The notes under the pieces were generated by a model. That model was given only the letters and a program-made list of their open reading frames with translations. It ran no database searches and was not told the DNA's origin. The position numbers and the translations under genes were made by a program. A stretch of 64,000 bases of DNA, taken from contig CM042088.1 of the NCBI GenBank assembly GCA_023512835.1, positions 18,404,986 through 18,468,985 of the forward strand. The letters are read 5' to 3'. Source of the DNA: Taxillus chinensis (lineage: Eukaryota > Streptophyta > Magnoliopsida > Santalales > Loranthaceae). This document shows, piece after piece, positions 47,001-59,527 of the stretch; within the stretch, counting starts at the first letter, position 1; each line of letters opens with the position of its first letter.

Positions 47001-49743
47001 AACCAACCTAAGTCTAAGGAATCGAGCCTTGTGATTTCTGATTGAAGCAAACAGAGTGTTTATCCACTTTTCGGGTAATCGGTATTGACAAAAGTGCATT
47101 ATACTAACCGTTGGATGTACCTCACCGCCGTGTAGTATGTCACATTGAGCGAACGATGCTCATCTTGTGTCCTTTCAATCCTTCATGGATATTAGATTTT
47201 GTTGTTTGATTAATGAATTGAATGCATCCCAAATTAACTAAATAAGTAGCCCATAGCTAAAAATCAACCCTTTCATTCCTAATTAAAGCGAAATGTGGAT
47301 TTATCGAGTATAATAGAGTGTTCGAGCTATTATATTTCTATATTTATAACAGTGGATTAGACACATCGTTGGATGTAGCACCAACAATTGAGTTTGTCAC
47401 AATGAGCGAACCATGCTCTTCATGTGTCCTTTGAATCCTCTATGGATATTACATTCTGTTGCAATATTCATTAACTCAATGAATACGAAATCGGTGAAAT
47501 AGTAAACCTAAAAATCTAAGGAATATAGGTTTTTGGTCTCTGATTGAAGCAAAAAGTGGGTTTATCCTCTTTAATAGCCTTTGACATCGAGTAATCATTG
47601 TTGATAAAAGTGCACTAGACCAAGCATCAGAGGCACCTCACCGTCGTGGAGTATGCCACATTGGGCTTACTGTGCTCATCTTGTGTCTCTTGAATCCTAC
47701 ATGGATATTACATTTTATTGTTTGATTTATCTACACAATGTATCCCGAATGAACTAAATAACTTACTCAAACCTAAAAATCTACCGTTTTGACTCGTAAT
47801 TGTAGTAAAATGTGGATTTGTCGATTATAATGGAGTCTTCGAGCTCGTGTATTCAGTATTTATAATAGTGGATTCGACACAGCATTGGAGATACCTCCCC
47901 ACCATGGAGTTCATCACACTGAGTGAAGACCGTTCATCAGGTGTCCTTCGAATCACTAATGGATATTACATTTCATTAATTGTTTGATCCTCTCAATGCA
48001 TCCGAAATCAACAAAATAACCAACCTAAATTTAAGGAATTGAGCCTTGCGATTTCTGATTGAAGCAAAAAGAGTTTTTATCCACTTTTCGGGTAATCGGT
48101 ATTGACAAAACTACATTATACTAAGCGTGAGATGTACCCCACTCCCGTGTAGTATGACACATTCAACGAACAATGCTCATTATGTGTCCTTTGAATCCTT
48201 CATGGGAATTAGATTTTTTTGTTTGATGAATCAATTGAATGCATCCCAAATCAACTAAATAAGTAACCCAAAGCTAAAAATCAACCCTTTCATTCTTAAT
48301 TAAAGCGAAATGTGGATTTATCGAGTATAATAGAGTGTTCGAGCTATTGTATTCCATATTTATATTAGTGGATTAGACACATCATTGGATGTACCACCAG
48401 CAATTGAGTTTGTGACAATGAGCGAACCATGCTCTTCATGTGTCCTTTGAATCCTCTGTGGCTATTATATTTTTTTGTTATATTGATCAAGTCAATGAAT
48501 AGGAAATCAGTGAAATAGTAAACCTAAAAATCTAAGGAATCTAGGATTTTGGTCTCTAATTGAAGGAAAAAGTGGGTTTATCCTCTTTAATAGCCTTTGT
48601 CATCGAGTAATCATTGTTGATAAAAGCGCACTAGACCAAGCATCAGAAGCACCTCACCGCCGTGGAGTATGCCACATTGGGCTTACCGTGGTCATCATGT
48701 GTCTCTTGTATCCTACAAGGATATTACGTTTTATTGTTTGATTAATCCACACAATGCATCCCGAATGAACTAAATAACTTACTCAAACCTAAAAATCTAC
48801 CATTTTGACTCGTAATTTCAGTAAAATGTGGCTTTGTTGATTATAATGTTGTCTTCGAGCTCGTGTATTCAATATTGATAATAGTGGATTCGACACAGCG
48901 TTGGAGATACCTCCCCACCATAGAGTACGTCACCCTGAGTGAAGAATGATCATGATGTGTCCTTCGAATCACTAATGGATATTACATTTCGTTAATTGTT
49001 TGATCCTCTCAATGCATCCGAAATCAACAAAATAACCAACCTAAATCTAAGGAATCGAGCCTTGTGATTTCTGATTGAAGCAAAAAGAGTGCTTATCCAC
49101 TTTTCGGGTAATCGGTATTGACAAAAGTGCATTACACTAACCGTGGGATGTACCTCACCGCCGTTTAGTATGTCACATTGAGCGAACAATGCTCATCTTG
49201 TGTCCTTTCAATCCTTCATGGATATTAGATTTTGTTATTTGATTAATCAATTGAATGCATCCGAAATCAACTAAATAAGTAACCCAAAGCTAAAAATCAA
49301 CCCTTTCATTCCTAATTAAAGCGAAATGTGGATTTATCGAGTATAATAGAGTGTTCGAGCTATTGTATTCAATATTTATAATAGTGGATTAGACACATCG
49401 TTGGATGTACCACCAACAATTGAGTTCGTCACAATGAAAGAACCATGCTCTTCATGTGTCCTTTGAATCCTCTATGGATATTAGATTTTGTTGCAATATT
49501 CATCAACTCAATGAATACGAAATCAGTGAAATAGTAAACCTAAAAATATAAGGAATCTAGGCTTTTGGTCTCTGATTGAAGCAAAAAGTGGATTTATCCT
49601 CTTTAATAGCCTTTAACATCGAGTAATCATTGTTGATAAAAGCGCACTAGACCAAGCATCAAAAGCACCTCACCGTCGTGGAGCATGCCACATTGGGCTA
49701 ACCGTGCTCGTCATGTGTCTCTTGAATCCTACATGGATATTAC
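32021..49743. repeat. satellite array, four-monomer higher-order repeat (~1,015 bp)
   Basis: About 70 related monomers of 243-259 bp occur. Four types can be told apart by the central box: A (CCACCATGGAGTACGTCAC), B (CCGCCGTGTAGTATGTCAC), C (CAATTGAGTTTGTCAC) and D (GTGGAGTATGCCAC). A-type boxes recur at 35,218; 36,235; 37,249; 38,265; 39,279; 40,287; 41,820; 42,836; 43,852; 44,867; 45,882; 46,890; 47,907; 48,923. Intervals are thus 1,008-1,017 bp except one of 1,533 bp. The left 3 kb is irregular. No coding potential; ORFs here recur only with the repeat. Confidence 0.95.
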
Positions 49744-51096
49744 TGTTGGTCCCGGAGAGCCTAGAGGGGGGGTGAATAGGCTCTTTGAAAAATCTTTCTC
49801 TCTCTTAATGGCTGGACACTCACTCTGGTTAAACAGATAAAATCAGTGTGGAAGATTAACCAGGTAGTGGAAGTATGTTGTTTTATTATCTGAAGATAAT
49901 TACAACAAAGCAAAATAGCGTTTTAGCTGATTACAGCATAACACTTTTGTTTATGATTACACACGATTGGCTGTAAATCTCTGTTTTTGGCTCTTTACAA
50001 GATATACGCTTATGAGTATATGAGTACAAGTAAGCACGCGCGTTTATATTTACATTGCTTCTGGCATATATATAGACATCCTAGGAATCTATCTTGGAAC
50101 TGCATTTTCCCAGCAGTGTGGAACATTGAAGTTCTTCATCGGAAAATGCTGAAGCTTTAACTGCTGCGGATGTGGAGCTCGAAATATTGGAAGCATAAGT
50201 TGTAATGATTTCTTTGCTTGATTCCAATTGCATTTGAGACTGCGTCCACATCTCCATGTGTTCCACGTGTCAGACAATTTAGGTATTCAATGAGTTTGTC
50301 TTACATTGGGACGTAGCGAGCTGCTAGCATTAATTGCGGCTTGGAGAGATGAAGCAGCGTCTTCTTGGTCCGTTGCAAGGTTCCTTACTCCGGATGAACG
50401 AAGCTCGGATCCTTACTCCGTATCAGTGATTGCTTACTCCGTATGAATGAAGTCCTGGAATCCTTTTTCCGTGTCAGTGCTTCCTTACTCCGCATGAGTA
50501 GTGGTTCGGAGAGCTTACTCCGCATTAGCGCTTCCTTACTCCGCATGAGTAGTGGTTCAGACAGCTTACTCCGCATCAGCGCTTCCTTATTGCGCATGAG
50601 TAATGGTTTGGATTCCTTATTCCGCATTTGATGTCCTTACTCCGCAACAGTTGTCCTTACTCCACTTGAATGACAGACTCAGATTTCTTCGTCCGTGTCT
50701 TCTTTTCCTTAGTCCGGTGGAGTGACAACTTCGATTCTTTCTCTCTCACAAGTCTCTTCTACTCCGTGCAAGATGTAGACTTAGGAACTTACTCCGCATT
50801 AATTGACATAATCTAGTTGAGTGTTAGATGCGGGTTCCTAGTCGTTTTGTCAAGTTTTAATTAGCACGACGGGTCCTTACTCAGGATGATGACTTGGTTA
50901 TATACCAAGTGAATGACGACAGTCATGATGATCCGGATCAGGATTATGTATCCTATCCTTTGCTTTGTCCTCACATGAGTAGGTCTGGATTTAGAGTTAA
51001 CTCATCTGCACAGACTTAATGGTAAACATGAAACATCTCGAGTCAAATTACATTGGGTTTGTTCCGCATTATCCAAATTCTCGGTTTGATCCAACA
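49744..51096 (-). repeat. Sirevirus-like copia 3' LTR
   Basis: The LTR is 1,353 bp with perfect inverted ends TGTTGG/CCAACA. It abuts satellite on the left (type D monomer) and the polypurine tract on the right. About 17 CGGAGTAAG-type words lie in 50,389-50,890, with a TATA-like run at 50,066-50,074 (TATATATA). Confidence 0.93.
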
Positions 51097-51107
51097 ATCT
51101 CCCCCAA
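51097..51107 (-). promoter_or_regulatory. copia polypurine tract
   Basis: The minus strand reads TTGGGGGAGAT immediately before the LTR start at 51,096. It is identical to 31,437-31,447. Confidence 0.88.
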
Positions 51108-51236
51108 TATGGATATGCCAAACCCTTTGTAATCTGATCCGATAAGGCAGCAAAAAATAACACAGAGGTAAGGATTAAAGAGAACAGTTCCACTCAGTTA
51201 CAACAGGAATACATTAAGCCTTAGTACAGATATAAA

Positions 51237-53975
51237 TTATGGTACATACGGCTTACTATATTTGAAGATCATCCATGTTGCATGCTCTCGTAGTGCCATT
51301 GTCTGCTTCTTGGAGAACTCGATGATATTTTTCCAGTCATCATCGAAGGAGATAACAGATTTTAAGAAGTAGTAGACAAAGGCTCCACAACTATTTCCAT
51401 CGGGTTGCTGGGGCACATTCTTCTTGTTCCGGATCGTCCCTATAAGTACTTCATCCTGACCAAGAGGCGGTAGATCCAAGTCTTCGTAGAGAGAACTCTA
51501 TCTGATTGCATCCGACAAGGTTCGAACGACACTCCTCATCTGATTCTTTCTAATTGGGCGGTCAACAACCTGATGAGAATCTAGAAGCAAGATTTTCTTC
51601 TTTTTGATCAGGAAAACAGTCAGCATGAAATGTGGGGAGTCGACCCGGAAGGGGATAAAAACGATGGACAGAGAGGTCCCTGGTCGGCTGTTCTCTGCTG
51701 TACCATAGATGTAGGATAGAATAACGTCCACAGCAGGAAACTGGTTTTCAACCCAGCAAGGAAGAACATCAAAATCAAGGCCTTCCTCAAGTAAAGAAGG
51801 GAATAGCCTCAACTCCATCTTTACCGCCAGAGCATAGTTGTCGACGTCGTCAGTGGAAAATTGTCCCTCCTCAGATAGTATGGTCCGGATGTCTTGAGGT
51901 TCGAAGGGGGACGAGGCAGACACACATCGGCGCTCGGCAGTGGAGAAGGCATAGGCCTTGGCCGCAGCAAGAATGCTCCCATCAGCATCATTCGGATGCA
52001 ATTCCGCATATGGTGGGAGGAAGGAGATGGCACCAGATGGAACAGCAGGAGTGGGAGAGCTGGTCTGACCAGTGGATAAACGGCTGCGTTTAGGCACTGG
52101 AAGGCCCGGAGGAAGAGCAGGTGCAGACCGTTTGTGAGAGGCAATGCCAGTAGTGGAAAGAGGGGAAGGATCAGATGATTTCTCCCCCGATTTGGCAGAT
52201 CGACGAGAGCGGGAGGGACTAGCCACGACTTGCGTTAAGTCCGTAATGGAGGTAGACAAGTCAGAGAAAGACGCGGCAAGCCACTCAAGCTTCTGATCCA
52301 TGGAGAGAGCGGTAGAGGAGAAGGCAGAAAGAAGCTCGGCACCCATGGCCCAAACATGGTCGGAAAGGGCCTGGGTCTGAAGACGACTGTCCTCAGCAAG
52401 GCGATCGAGTTGGGCGAAGAAAGCAGCCTCAGATAAAATCGTGGCAAAAGAGGCGCACCCAAGACCAAAGGCGGGAGCTTTCGAAGACTCGCCCGCAAGA
52501 AGAGGGGCAGGTGTGGGCAGGGCAGAGTCGGCGGCAGCAGGAGAGGATGGTGGTTGTACAGCAGCAGCAGCAGGAGGTGCGGCAGATCCGCTTTGACCGG
52601 AGAGGTTAGTGATAGGGATATCCACAGGATAAGAGGGGCCAGCCTCGGCGGGGCGGGTGTCCGTGCGTCATGGGCATAATTGGAAGAGGTAGCAGCGGGA
52701 GGTGCGGCCTTGAGGAGCGACGGTGTCATAAAGCCGTGGTAGCAGTTCCAAGTAAGCATTTCCTCCGGGGTCTAGGTATGTTGAGCATAAAACACCCGTA
52801 GGGTAGGTTCTGGGATGTTAGCAGTAATGGTGAGGCTGAAGCGCAGTCAGCAGTCATTCAGTAGGTCGGTGGGGAGATGGTCGAGGTAGTCCTAGAGGGC
52901 CGGAGAGTGAGCGGGAGAGGCTTCCGCAGGAGAGGATGGAAGGTCCGGAAGAACAGCAGCAACAGCCGTTGTGACCGGAGAGATGGGTGCGGGAGCGTCA
53001 GCAGCAGCATTAGGAGCAGCAGCAGCAGCAACAGCAGGAAGAGAGGCAGGGACATCAGCAAGAGAGGCGGATGTGGTAACCTCATGGAAGGGCGGCTGAG
53101 AGGGCCCTGTAGCAGTAGACGGGTCAGCCAGAACGCTATGCAACGAACTGCGGGAGCGTGCCGGAGCGGCAACAGACCGGATGCGGGAGTGAACGGACCG
53201 GAGAGCAGAACTAACTTCGTGGCCTGAGCTTACAACAGGTTCACCAACAGAACTAGCATGCTGTTCAGAAGCAACAACAAGGGCACAGGAGACTGGAGGG
53301 CAGCGAACGGTGAGGGTCCTGTCGGCAATAAGATGGCGGAAGTAGTAGGACGCTGGGAAGGGAATCACCAGTTTCACCCTGGAAGTGCGCGGGGTGAAGA
53401 TGCCGAAAAATTTGGGACAAAATCCATCTGAAAGACGAGTTCCATTTCCCATTCCGCAACACCCGAAAGAGAAAGTTGCCCCGGTCAAGTGGCGGTGACT
53501 CAAAAACCGCATACATCGCGGCCAGGAGATTGTACGAACCGAGTCGAGAGCCGTGGAGCGAGCTAGAAGACACCGGCTGAGTATGGTGGCCATACAGCGG
53601 TGAGGACCATGGAAAGACTTCATTTTGTACTCCTTTACCTTATTAGGACATCCCATGGAAGCAGCCATGGCAGCAGCGTTCGGCCGGATGTCATCGCCGG
53701 TAGGAAGGTTGAAGACGTCCCGGATCACCCGAGGTGTGATCTTGATACGTTCCCCCTCGAACCACAGAAAAGATATACTCCTCAGTGGAGGTAGAGTGCT
53801 GATGGAAGGCCAGGACGTCCGACACTAGAAGATCAGCCGGGGCAAAGACAAGCGCGAAAAGGTTGCTGTGCTCGAGTAGCTGGCGAACCTCGTGGAGCCA
53901 TCCTGGAGGATCAGAGATTCCGGACCAATCGACAAGATGGCCAGGAACAACACCATAGAGAGCTTGGGATGCCAT
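51237..53975 (-). pseudogene. copia accessory ORF with C-terminal Ulp1-like protease
   Basis: The ORF starts at the ATG at 53,975 (MASQALYGVV) and ends SKPYVP at 51,237, about 900 codons between pol and the 3' LTR. The N-terminal part (53,975-53,200; DWSGISDPPGWLHEVRQLL, VIRDVFNLPTGDDI) resembles the uncharacterised N-terminal region found in plant transposon proteins (low confidence). The middle is low-complexity Ala/Pro/Ser (52,500-53,150) with RRSAKSGE and KRSRLS, a possible nuclear signal. The C-terminal third is C48-like: SPHFMLTVF (His), ILLLDSHQ (Asp), VPQQPDGNSCGAFVYYF (Gln, Cys). Breaks: frame changes near 53,755 and in 52,630-53,570, and one TAG at 51,498-51,500. In Sireviruses this position holds an env-like gene in some members. 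Confidence 0.78.
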
Positions 53976-54155
53976 TGGGAGTGAAAGATTGAGGGAGAAG
54001 GAGAGAAGAGCTTTGCAGAACAGGTGCGGCGAGGGTTTAGGGTTTTGAGAGTTGGGAGCGATAACCTCGGTCGACGCCGATAGTGCGGTATAAATAGGAT
54101 CCTTTCCATGGAAGCAAGTGGGTCTTGAGTCTAAGCAAAATGAACAGTGAGCCAC

Positions 54156-54786
54156 CCGACTTCCTTATGTAATTAGAAGTGATGGATTAGCGCCGTCGAA
54201 TAGACCTATGACGTGGCGGCCGTGCTAACCATTCAAAGATGACAGTTGTAGGCATACTCTGGATTTTTGAAAAGATAAAATACCGGGCTCGATGCATGCA
54301 TTAAATGAACCATCATTATCCCTCCTCAAAAATAAGCGATGTAAGATAATTACTTGGTTTATCGCGAATTGAGAATTCCAAGAATCAGGAGGAAATAAAC
54401 CGACTTTCATCCGGAGAAGGATAATCCATATAAAGAACATCCGGATGAGACTGACTAACTGTATCCATGTGAACAGAGTGTTGAGTAGAGATGATTCCTT
54501 TGCTTGTCTTGATGTCGAGAAAGTATGAAGTACCACAACACCTCAGAAATCCGAGACATCCGACAAGATAGAGTGATGAATTGCAAAGAGAATCGAACCT
54601 GTGACTTAACAAATAGATGCTTTGAAGAGCAAGTCTCGTCGGGTTCGGGTTAGTCCGGATAAACAATATAAGAGCATAACACACAATCCGAACTAAGAAG
54701 AAACAGAACTTATGCATAAGAAGTTAAGTGCTAGACACATACATACGAAGTGAAAGCCATCATACTGAAATCAATGTATGTGTGAG
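54156..54786 (-). mobile_element. copia non-coding spacer before accessory ORF
   Basis: This is non-coding sequence between the accessory ORF leader and the solo Athila LTR. A TATA-like word (TATTTATA on the minus strand, 54,096-54,089) lies 114-121 bp upstream of the ORF start and could promote it. ORFs in 54,225-54,717 show no family signature. Confidence 0.6.
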
Positions 54787-56286
54787 TGACGAACGGGTAT
54801 TTCGTGAGCGAAACCCAACTGAGGGTTAAGCTACCGTCGTTTAAATCCCTTCTCAAAATATTAATTCCCTTAACTAATGCTAAATAGAATAGCGATAAGA
54901 AAGGGGTCGATCCCAGAGATTACCAAGTTATCTAGCTTTAACTCAAATCACCAAATTAATCGGCTTAAAACAATGTCTTGGCAAAAACGAATTCTTTTTT
55001 ATAACTAAAGATCTAATTTTTATTTGGTTTTCTGAATAAACAAAGAAAGCAAATTGATTTTAGGATTAAGATGCAAGGATTAAAGGCATCTAGGGTCACA
55101 ATTTCACCTCCCTATGTTATCTCTACTTGGTTCATGGTATTAGGGTTATCCGATTGAAAACATGCTAAACATAAGCCAAGGACAACAAATGGTCATTGAG
55201 GTCCTTTTAAGAGTTGTATGCTAGAATGGTCATCTAAACACACAGACATGCAAAGCCAATAAATCATACTTGCAAAAGGATAATGATCACACCAATTACA
55301 AATAAGTTATGAATCTCAATCCGCCCCAGACTAGGGCTAAGAATACCAAGGTGTACATCCAAAGATAGAATTTAAGAACAGATTCATAAAACATGCAAAA
55401 ACTCAATCATTCAAACCCAATATTCATAAACACAAAGAAAGCAACAAGGGGGCTACATTGCTCCCCTAGATTATAAGAACTACTCACGCATGATTACAAG
55501 CAAAACCATAGCAGTAAAGATAAACATCTTCTTCTAATCCACGCGCGCAACAAAGCTTCAAATCCAAGCTCCAAAATCCGCGACGGTCTGCGACGGCCGC
55601 TCTCCTAGGTCAAGGAGCAACCTCCAAGTCGTGGAGCCTCTCTCTCTCTAAAAACGAGTAGGGGGGGTCTAGGATGGGTTGCATGGGGCGTGGAGGCTGT
55701 ATTTATAGAGGTTGGATGGGCCTTGAGGTGTGTACCCTAGCCCATATATCAAAACGACGTAGTTTTGATAAGTGACACTCCAAACATTAAAATCTCTATC
55801 TTCCATCCACAATTTGGACATGGGCCTTCAGTAACAAATGATCAGGATGAAAAAACGATAGGATCGGTCCAAAAATATCTCTGCACGTCAATTTGCACGT
55901 GATATGGTGAATTGCACCTCCAAATCATCTCAAACTTCTCCCCAAGCTTCCTTGCATCCTGTAGAGGCCTGAGAAGCAAAAATAGGCTTGCACGTGAAAT
56001 GGGTGAATTCACGTGCAGCTCCAAATGCTCTGAAATTTCTGTGGTAGGTAGAGGACATCATTCTAAGCAACTTTTGTTATTGCACGCCAATTGTTTGAGG
56101 CCATCTACTATATCAAAAGTGAGCTCCAAAATCTGCCAAAACAGCTTAAAAACGCATGTATTTGCAAATAGCATCTTCCTAGGGGTTAGAGCAAATATAT
56201 ATGATATATGAAGCAATAAGGCTCTAATCATGCTCTTAAACATCCTAAATAAACACTAGAATAACGGCATAAAATGCACGTTATCA
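54787..56286 (-). repeat. solo Athila LTR
   Basis: This is a single LTR of 1,500 bp, inverted relative to the other Athila copies, from TGATAACG (56,286) to CGTTCGTCA (54,787). It is flanked by perfect 5-bp duplications GTGAG (54,782-54,786 and 56,287-56,291). It is more diverged than the other Athila LTRs, especially in its last 60 bp, so it is an older insertion. Solo LTRs arise by LTR-LTR recombination. Confidence 0.95.
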
Positions 56287-57251
56287 GTGAGATAATTAAC
56301 ACATAAATCCAATAGGTCAACATAGCCAATCCTTCATACTGAGAGTAAGAGCAAAGATTAATTAGATTTATATGACTTCATCCATCAGAGAATGTATGAG
56401 TGAAAATGGAAAGAAGAGCACATGATGTATGATGTTACAACCGACTGTCATGCCTAAAATGCTGGGAAGAGGAAGATAACAGCCAAGCAATCCACAAGTC
56501 CAATTCAACAGTGCAAATCCAATTAGCTTTATGAGTGAGAGTTATAGGGCGGAACATCCGAGACATATCAGGGAGGCATTACTTAATAATAAGCATTCTC
56601 TCGCCCTGTAGTCATGTGTTTTGCTTGAAACAGGGGGCCTTACTTAAGATTCAATGAAGTATTCTCCCCCCCCCGAGATCGGTGAATCATTTTGATGCGA
56701 TCTTCTCGAGGATGACTCCCCCTCAGATAGACAGCTAGGAAAGAGGTCATGAAGTACGAATCCGGGGGTATTAGTTAGATAATAGAGAGAGCAATTTCTC
56801 CCCCGTGGACTTTTAAAGCCTGTTAAGACATTTCCTGTTTAATCATGAATCGAGAGAAGCTGCTGCCTATCCTTGATTTACTCCACCCAAGCAAATGATC
56901 GGCAGACATAGTGAATTTCTACTTTCAGTCCAAGTTATCCCAAGTCATTCCTCGACCATTCATCTTAGATAGTTCAATCAGTCACAAAATCATAAGACAT
57001 GAGATGGAAGACGGAGTAGAATTCATGACATCAAAAGAGGATTTGTGTCATATATATTTAACTTTGTTTGCTTGATTCACTATCAGTCTAGATAAGCAAG
57101 CATCCTCCCATTATGAACTTAGTGAGAAATATCAGAACATTTACACGACTAAAGTAAGATAGTTAAACATGAAGTTCAGTATCTATCACTAACCATGAAG
57201 TACAACAATGCATGTTAGAAAATAACTACCTGATGGATAACAGGTGAGAAG
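56287..57251 (-). mobile_element. copia spacer between RNase H and accessory ORF
   Basis: There is no gene. Three C-runs (purine-rich on the coding strand) at 56,663-56,676, 56,716-56,724 and 56,797-56,804 resemble the polypurine tract, as known for the multiple tracts of Sireviruses. The rest is unremarkable AT-rich sequence. Confidence 0.7.
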
Positions 57252-59012
57252 TGTCACGCCCCAAATTTCCTTCCCCTTAGAAATGGGTAATGACTGCCCA
57301 TGCCCGCACCCGAAGGGTCAAGGGTTCGGTGTAAACACCAAAGTAAGGACACCTACCGTGGGTGTCGTCCTATCCTCGTATCACATGTCAACATGCCAAG
57401 GGGCATGTACCTGTTACATACGGTATTCACAACACAATACATCAATTACATTGCTCAGAGGCTTCAAGCTCTTTTACTACCCACTATGGAACAAGCTCCC
57501 AATAATATAACCAGGGTACACAGTTCAAACAAACAAAATCTCAAATACAACAAAACAACCAAATGTATAAATATATATAAGGCCATACAGCCCCGCCTGG
57601 CCTACCAACTCACTTGTTCCGCCTATCGCCTGCTAGGTCCTACAAAGAACAATTCATAGGAGGGGTGAGCACACCACGGCTCGCAAGGATCAAGTCTCCC
57701 CAGTCCGTCCCACTCTAAAACTATGCATGTCAAGTGGATGCATGTGCCCGTGTAGTGACTTAAGCTAAAACAATAACCATCACCCAAGAACACGCCTCAT
57801 ACCTCTGCCTGTACGGGAGGGCAGAGGACACCCCGCCACCATGGTGACGTGACATACCACACCAGGCAAATGTGAATCTCATCTCAAGGGGTACAAGATA
57901 ATGACTGTCCCATACTCACTCAATCCCCGCGTTTCTGGGGTTCTCATCTCAACTCAATAAACATAACTCAACAAACACAGTACAAACATGCAACTCATTT
58001 AGCATACAAAAAAAACTCAGCTCAAAATGTAAAACAACAGATAGTCTCAGAACAATCAAATCATTTCACATAACATCACCTAACTCCTCATGGTCCCTAA
58101 AGTCCACACATTTCTCACATTCACAATCTGGATCATAAATAACCTTTCAAAGGAAGCTTATCTATCTCAAGGGGAGCCCAAAACAAGCTGCACATGACAA
58201 CCTATTGTCACGGGCAGAGGCAAATTAACTCAGAACATCATTCTAACCATCACGAAAGGTTCAAGGATGATTTTTAGCCAAAAAATAAGGTTGCACGTGA
58301 AAAGGTCATTCTCACGTGCAGGGGTATTTCAACTCATATGCCTCTAAGGAAGCTACACCTAAAAATTTGGGGCAATTTGGAGCAAGAATGAATCTGCAAG
58401 TGAAAAAGGCATTCTCACGTCCAGGCTCCAAAACCTTCCTTTTGTCATTCTAATCATTTTTCCCTAAAGGACCAACCTCAAATTCGTTTTAGTTTAGAAG
58501 TTATTGAGATTCTAAGTCCTTAGACAGGGCCTAAATCCAACTCTGGCCTCACTCTCATTTTGGTTTTCCCAATACCAGAGGCCTTAGCCAAACCAAATAC
58601 AGGGTTTTTCCTAAAATTCTTCATCTAAATAGTCTCAAGACAATGGGTATACAAATGACCTCTAACCCAAAGGCACAAATAATCTCACGCAGAAAATTCA
58701 GAAATTGAGAAAACTCGCACAAAAACCCCCGGACCATCCATAGGCTCAAGGTGAAATTTAAAAACTCAATATATATAAAAAAAAGTCCCTTCTCAACATC
58801 CTAGATCATCACATAAATTTTATTTTCTAGAAATCTGTAAGAGAGAGACGACAAATAGACAAACTTGAAATCCCTACCTCAGAAGTGTTGCAGAAAAGAA
58901 TTGGGGAAAAGAACGGAGCGATCTGTATCCTTGCTACCTCAACGCCTCCGGCCTCCCGTCGTCTGTAGGAAATCCTTGATCGTCAGAAACTCCTCCACTC
59001 TGGATCGTCTCC

Positions 59013-59098
<86 letters not shown>

Positions 59099-59522
59099 GT
59101 CTCTGGGCGTGTGTGTGTGTGACGGCTGCAGGGAAGGTAGGGTTTGGTTTTCCTTTTCTTTTCTCCTATTTTCTTTCTTTTTAGTATTTTGTTTTTAATA
59201 GAAGCCCAAGACCAAATGAAGCCCAATGGTGGTTAAGTAAACCCAAGAAGAAAGGCAAAACAGCCCACTCTCTCTCATATTGGGTTTTCCCTTGAAGGGA
59301 GACCCAAAGCTCAAAATACAAACCCAGGTAATTTAAAAAGGGAATATAAAATTATTTGTGAAATCCTGAAAATACCCCTCAGGGCCTCAAATCCCAAATT
59401 TAGTCCAAGTATAGTCAAAATTCTACATTATATGAGCACATCATTGTGCTGATATTCATTTGTTAAAATAAGGTCTTTAACTCAAGGCTATCTCTAAGGC
59501 CCCTTAAATACGGGTCCTTACA
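57252..59522 (-). repeat. solo Tekay-like LTR
   Basis: The single LTR of 2,271 bp begins TGTAAGGACCC (59,522) and ends GGCGTGACA (57,252) on the minus strand. The exact 5-bp duplication AGAAG lies on both sides (57,247-57,251 and 59,523-59,527). It is related in its ends to the 3.3-kb LTR at 9,066-12,361 but is a different family. It contains a CT microsatellite (about 59,010-59,098) and a CACGTG pair (58,294 and 58,313). No gene is supported within it. Confidence 0.93.
59010..59098. repeat. (CT)n microsatellite
   Basis: This is a near-pure CT run with a few CTTT interruptions in the solo Tekay-like LTR. It produces spurious long ORFs on both strands. Confidence 0.95.
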
Positions 59523-59527
59523 AGAAG

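Noticed and set aside
50385..50631. repetitive ORFs on both strands in the copia LTR
   Set aside because: They are translations of the CGGAGTAAG word cluster; the same region in other LTRs is not open.
58865..59226. ORFs on both strands over the CT tract
   Set aside because: They are Ser-Leu and Arg-Glu repeats produced by the microsatellite.
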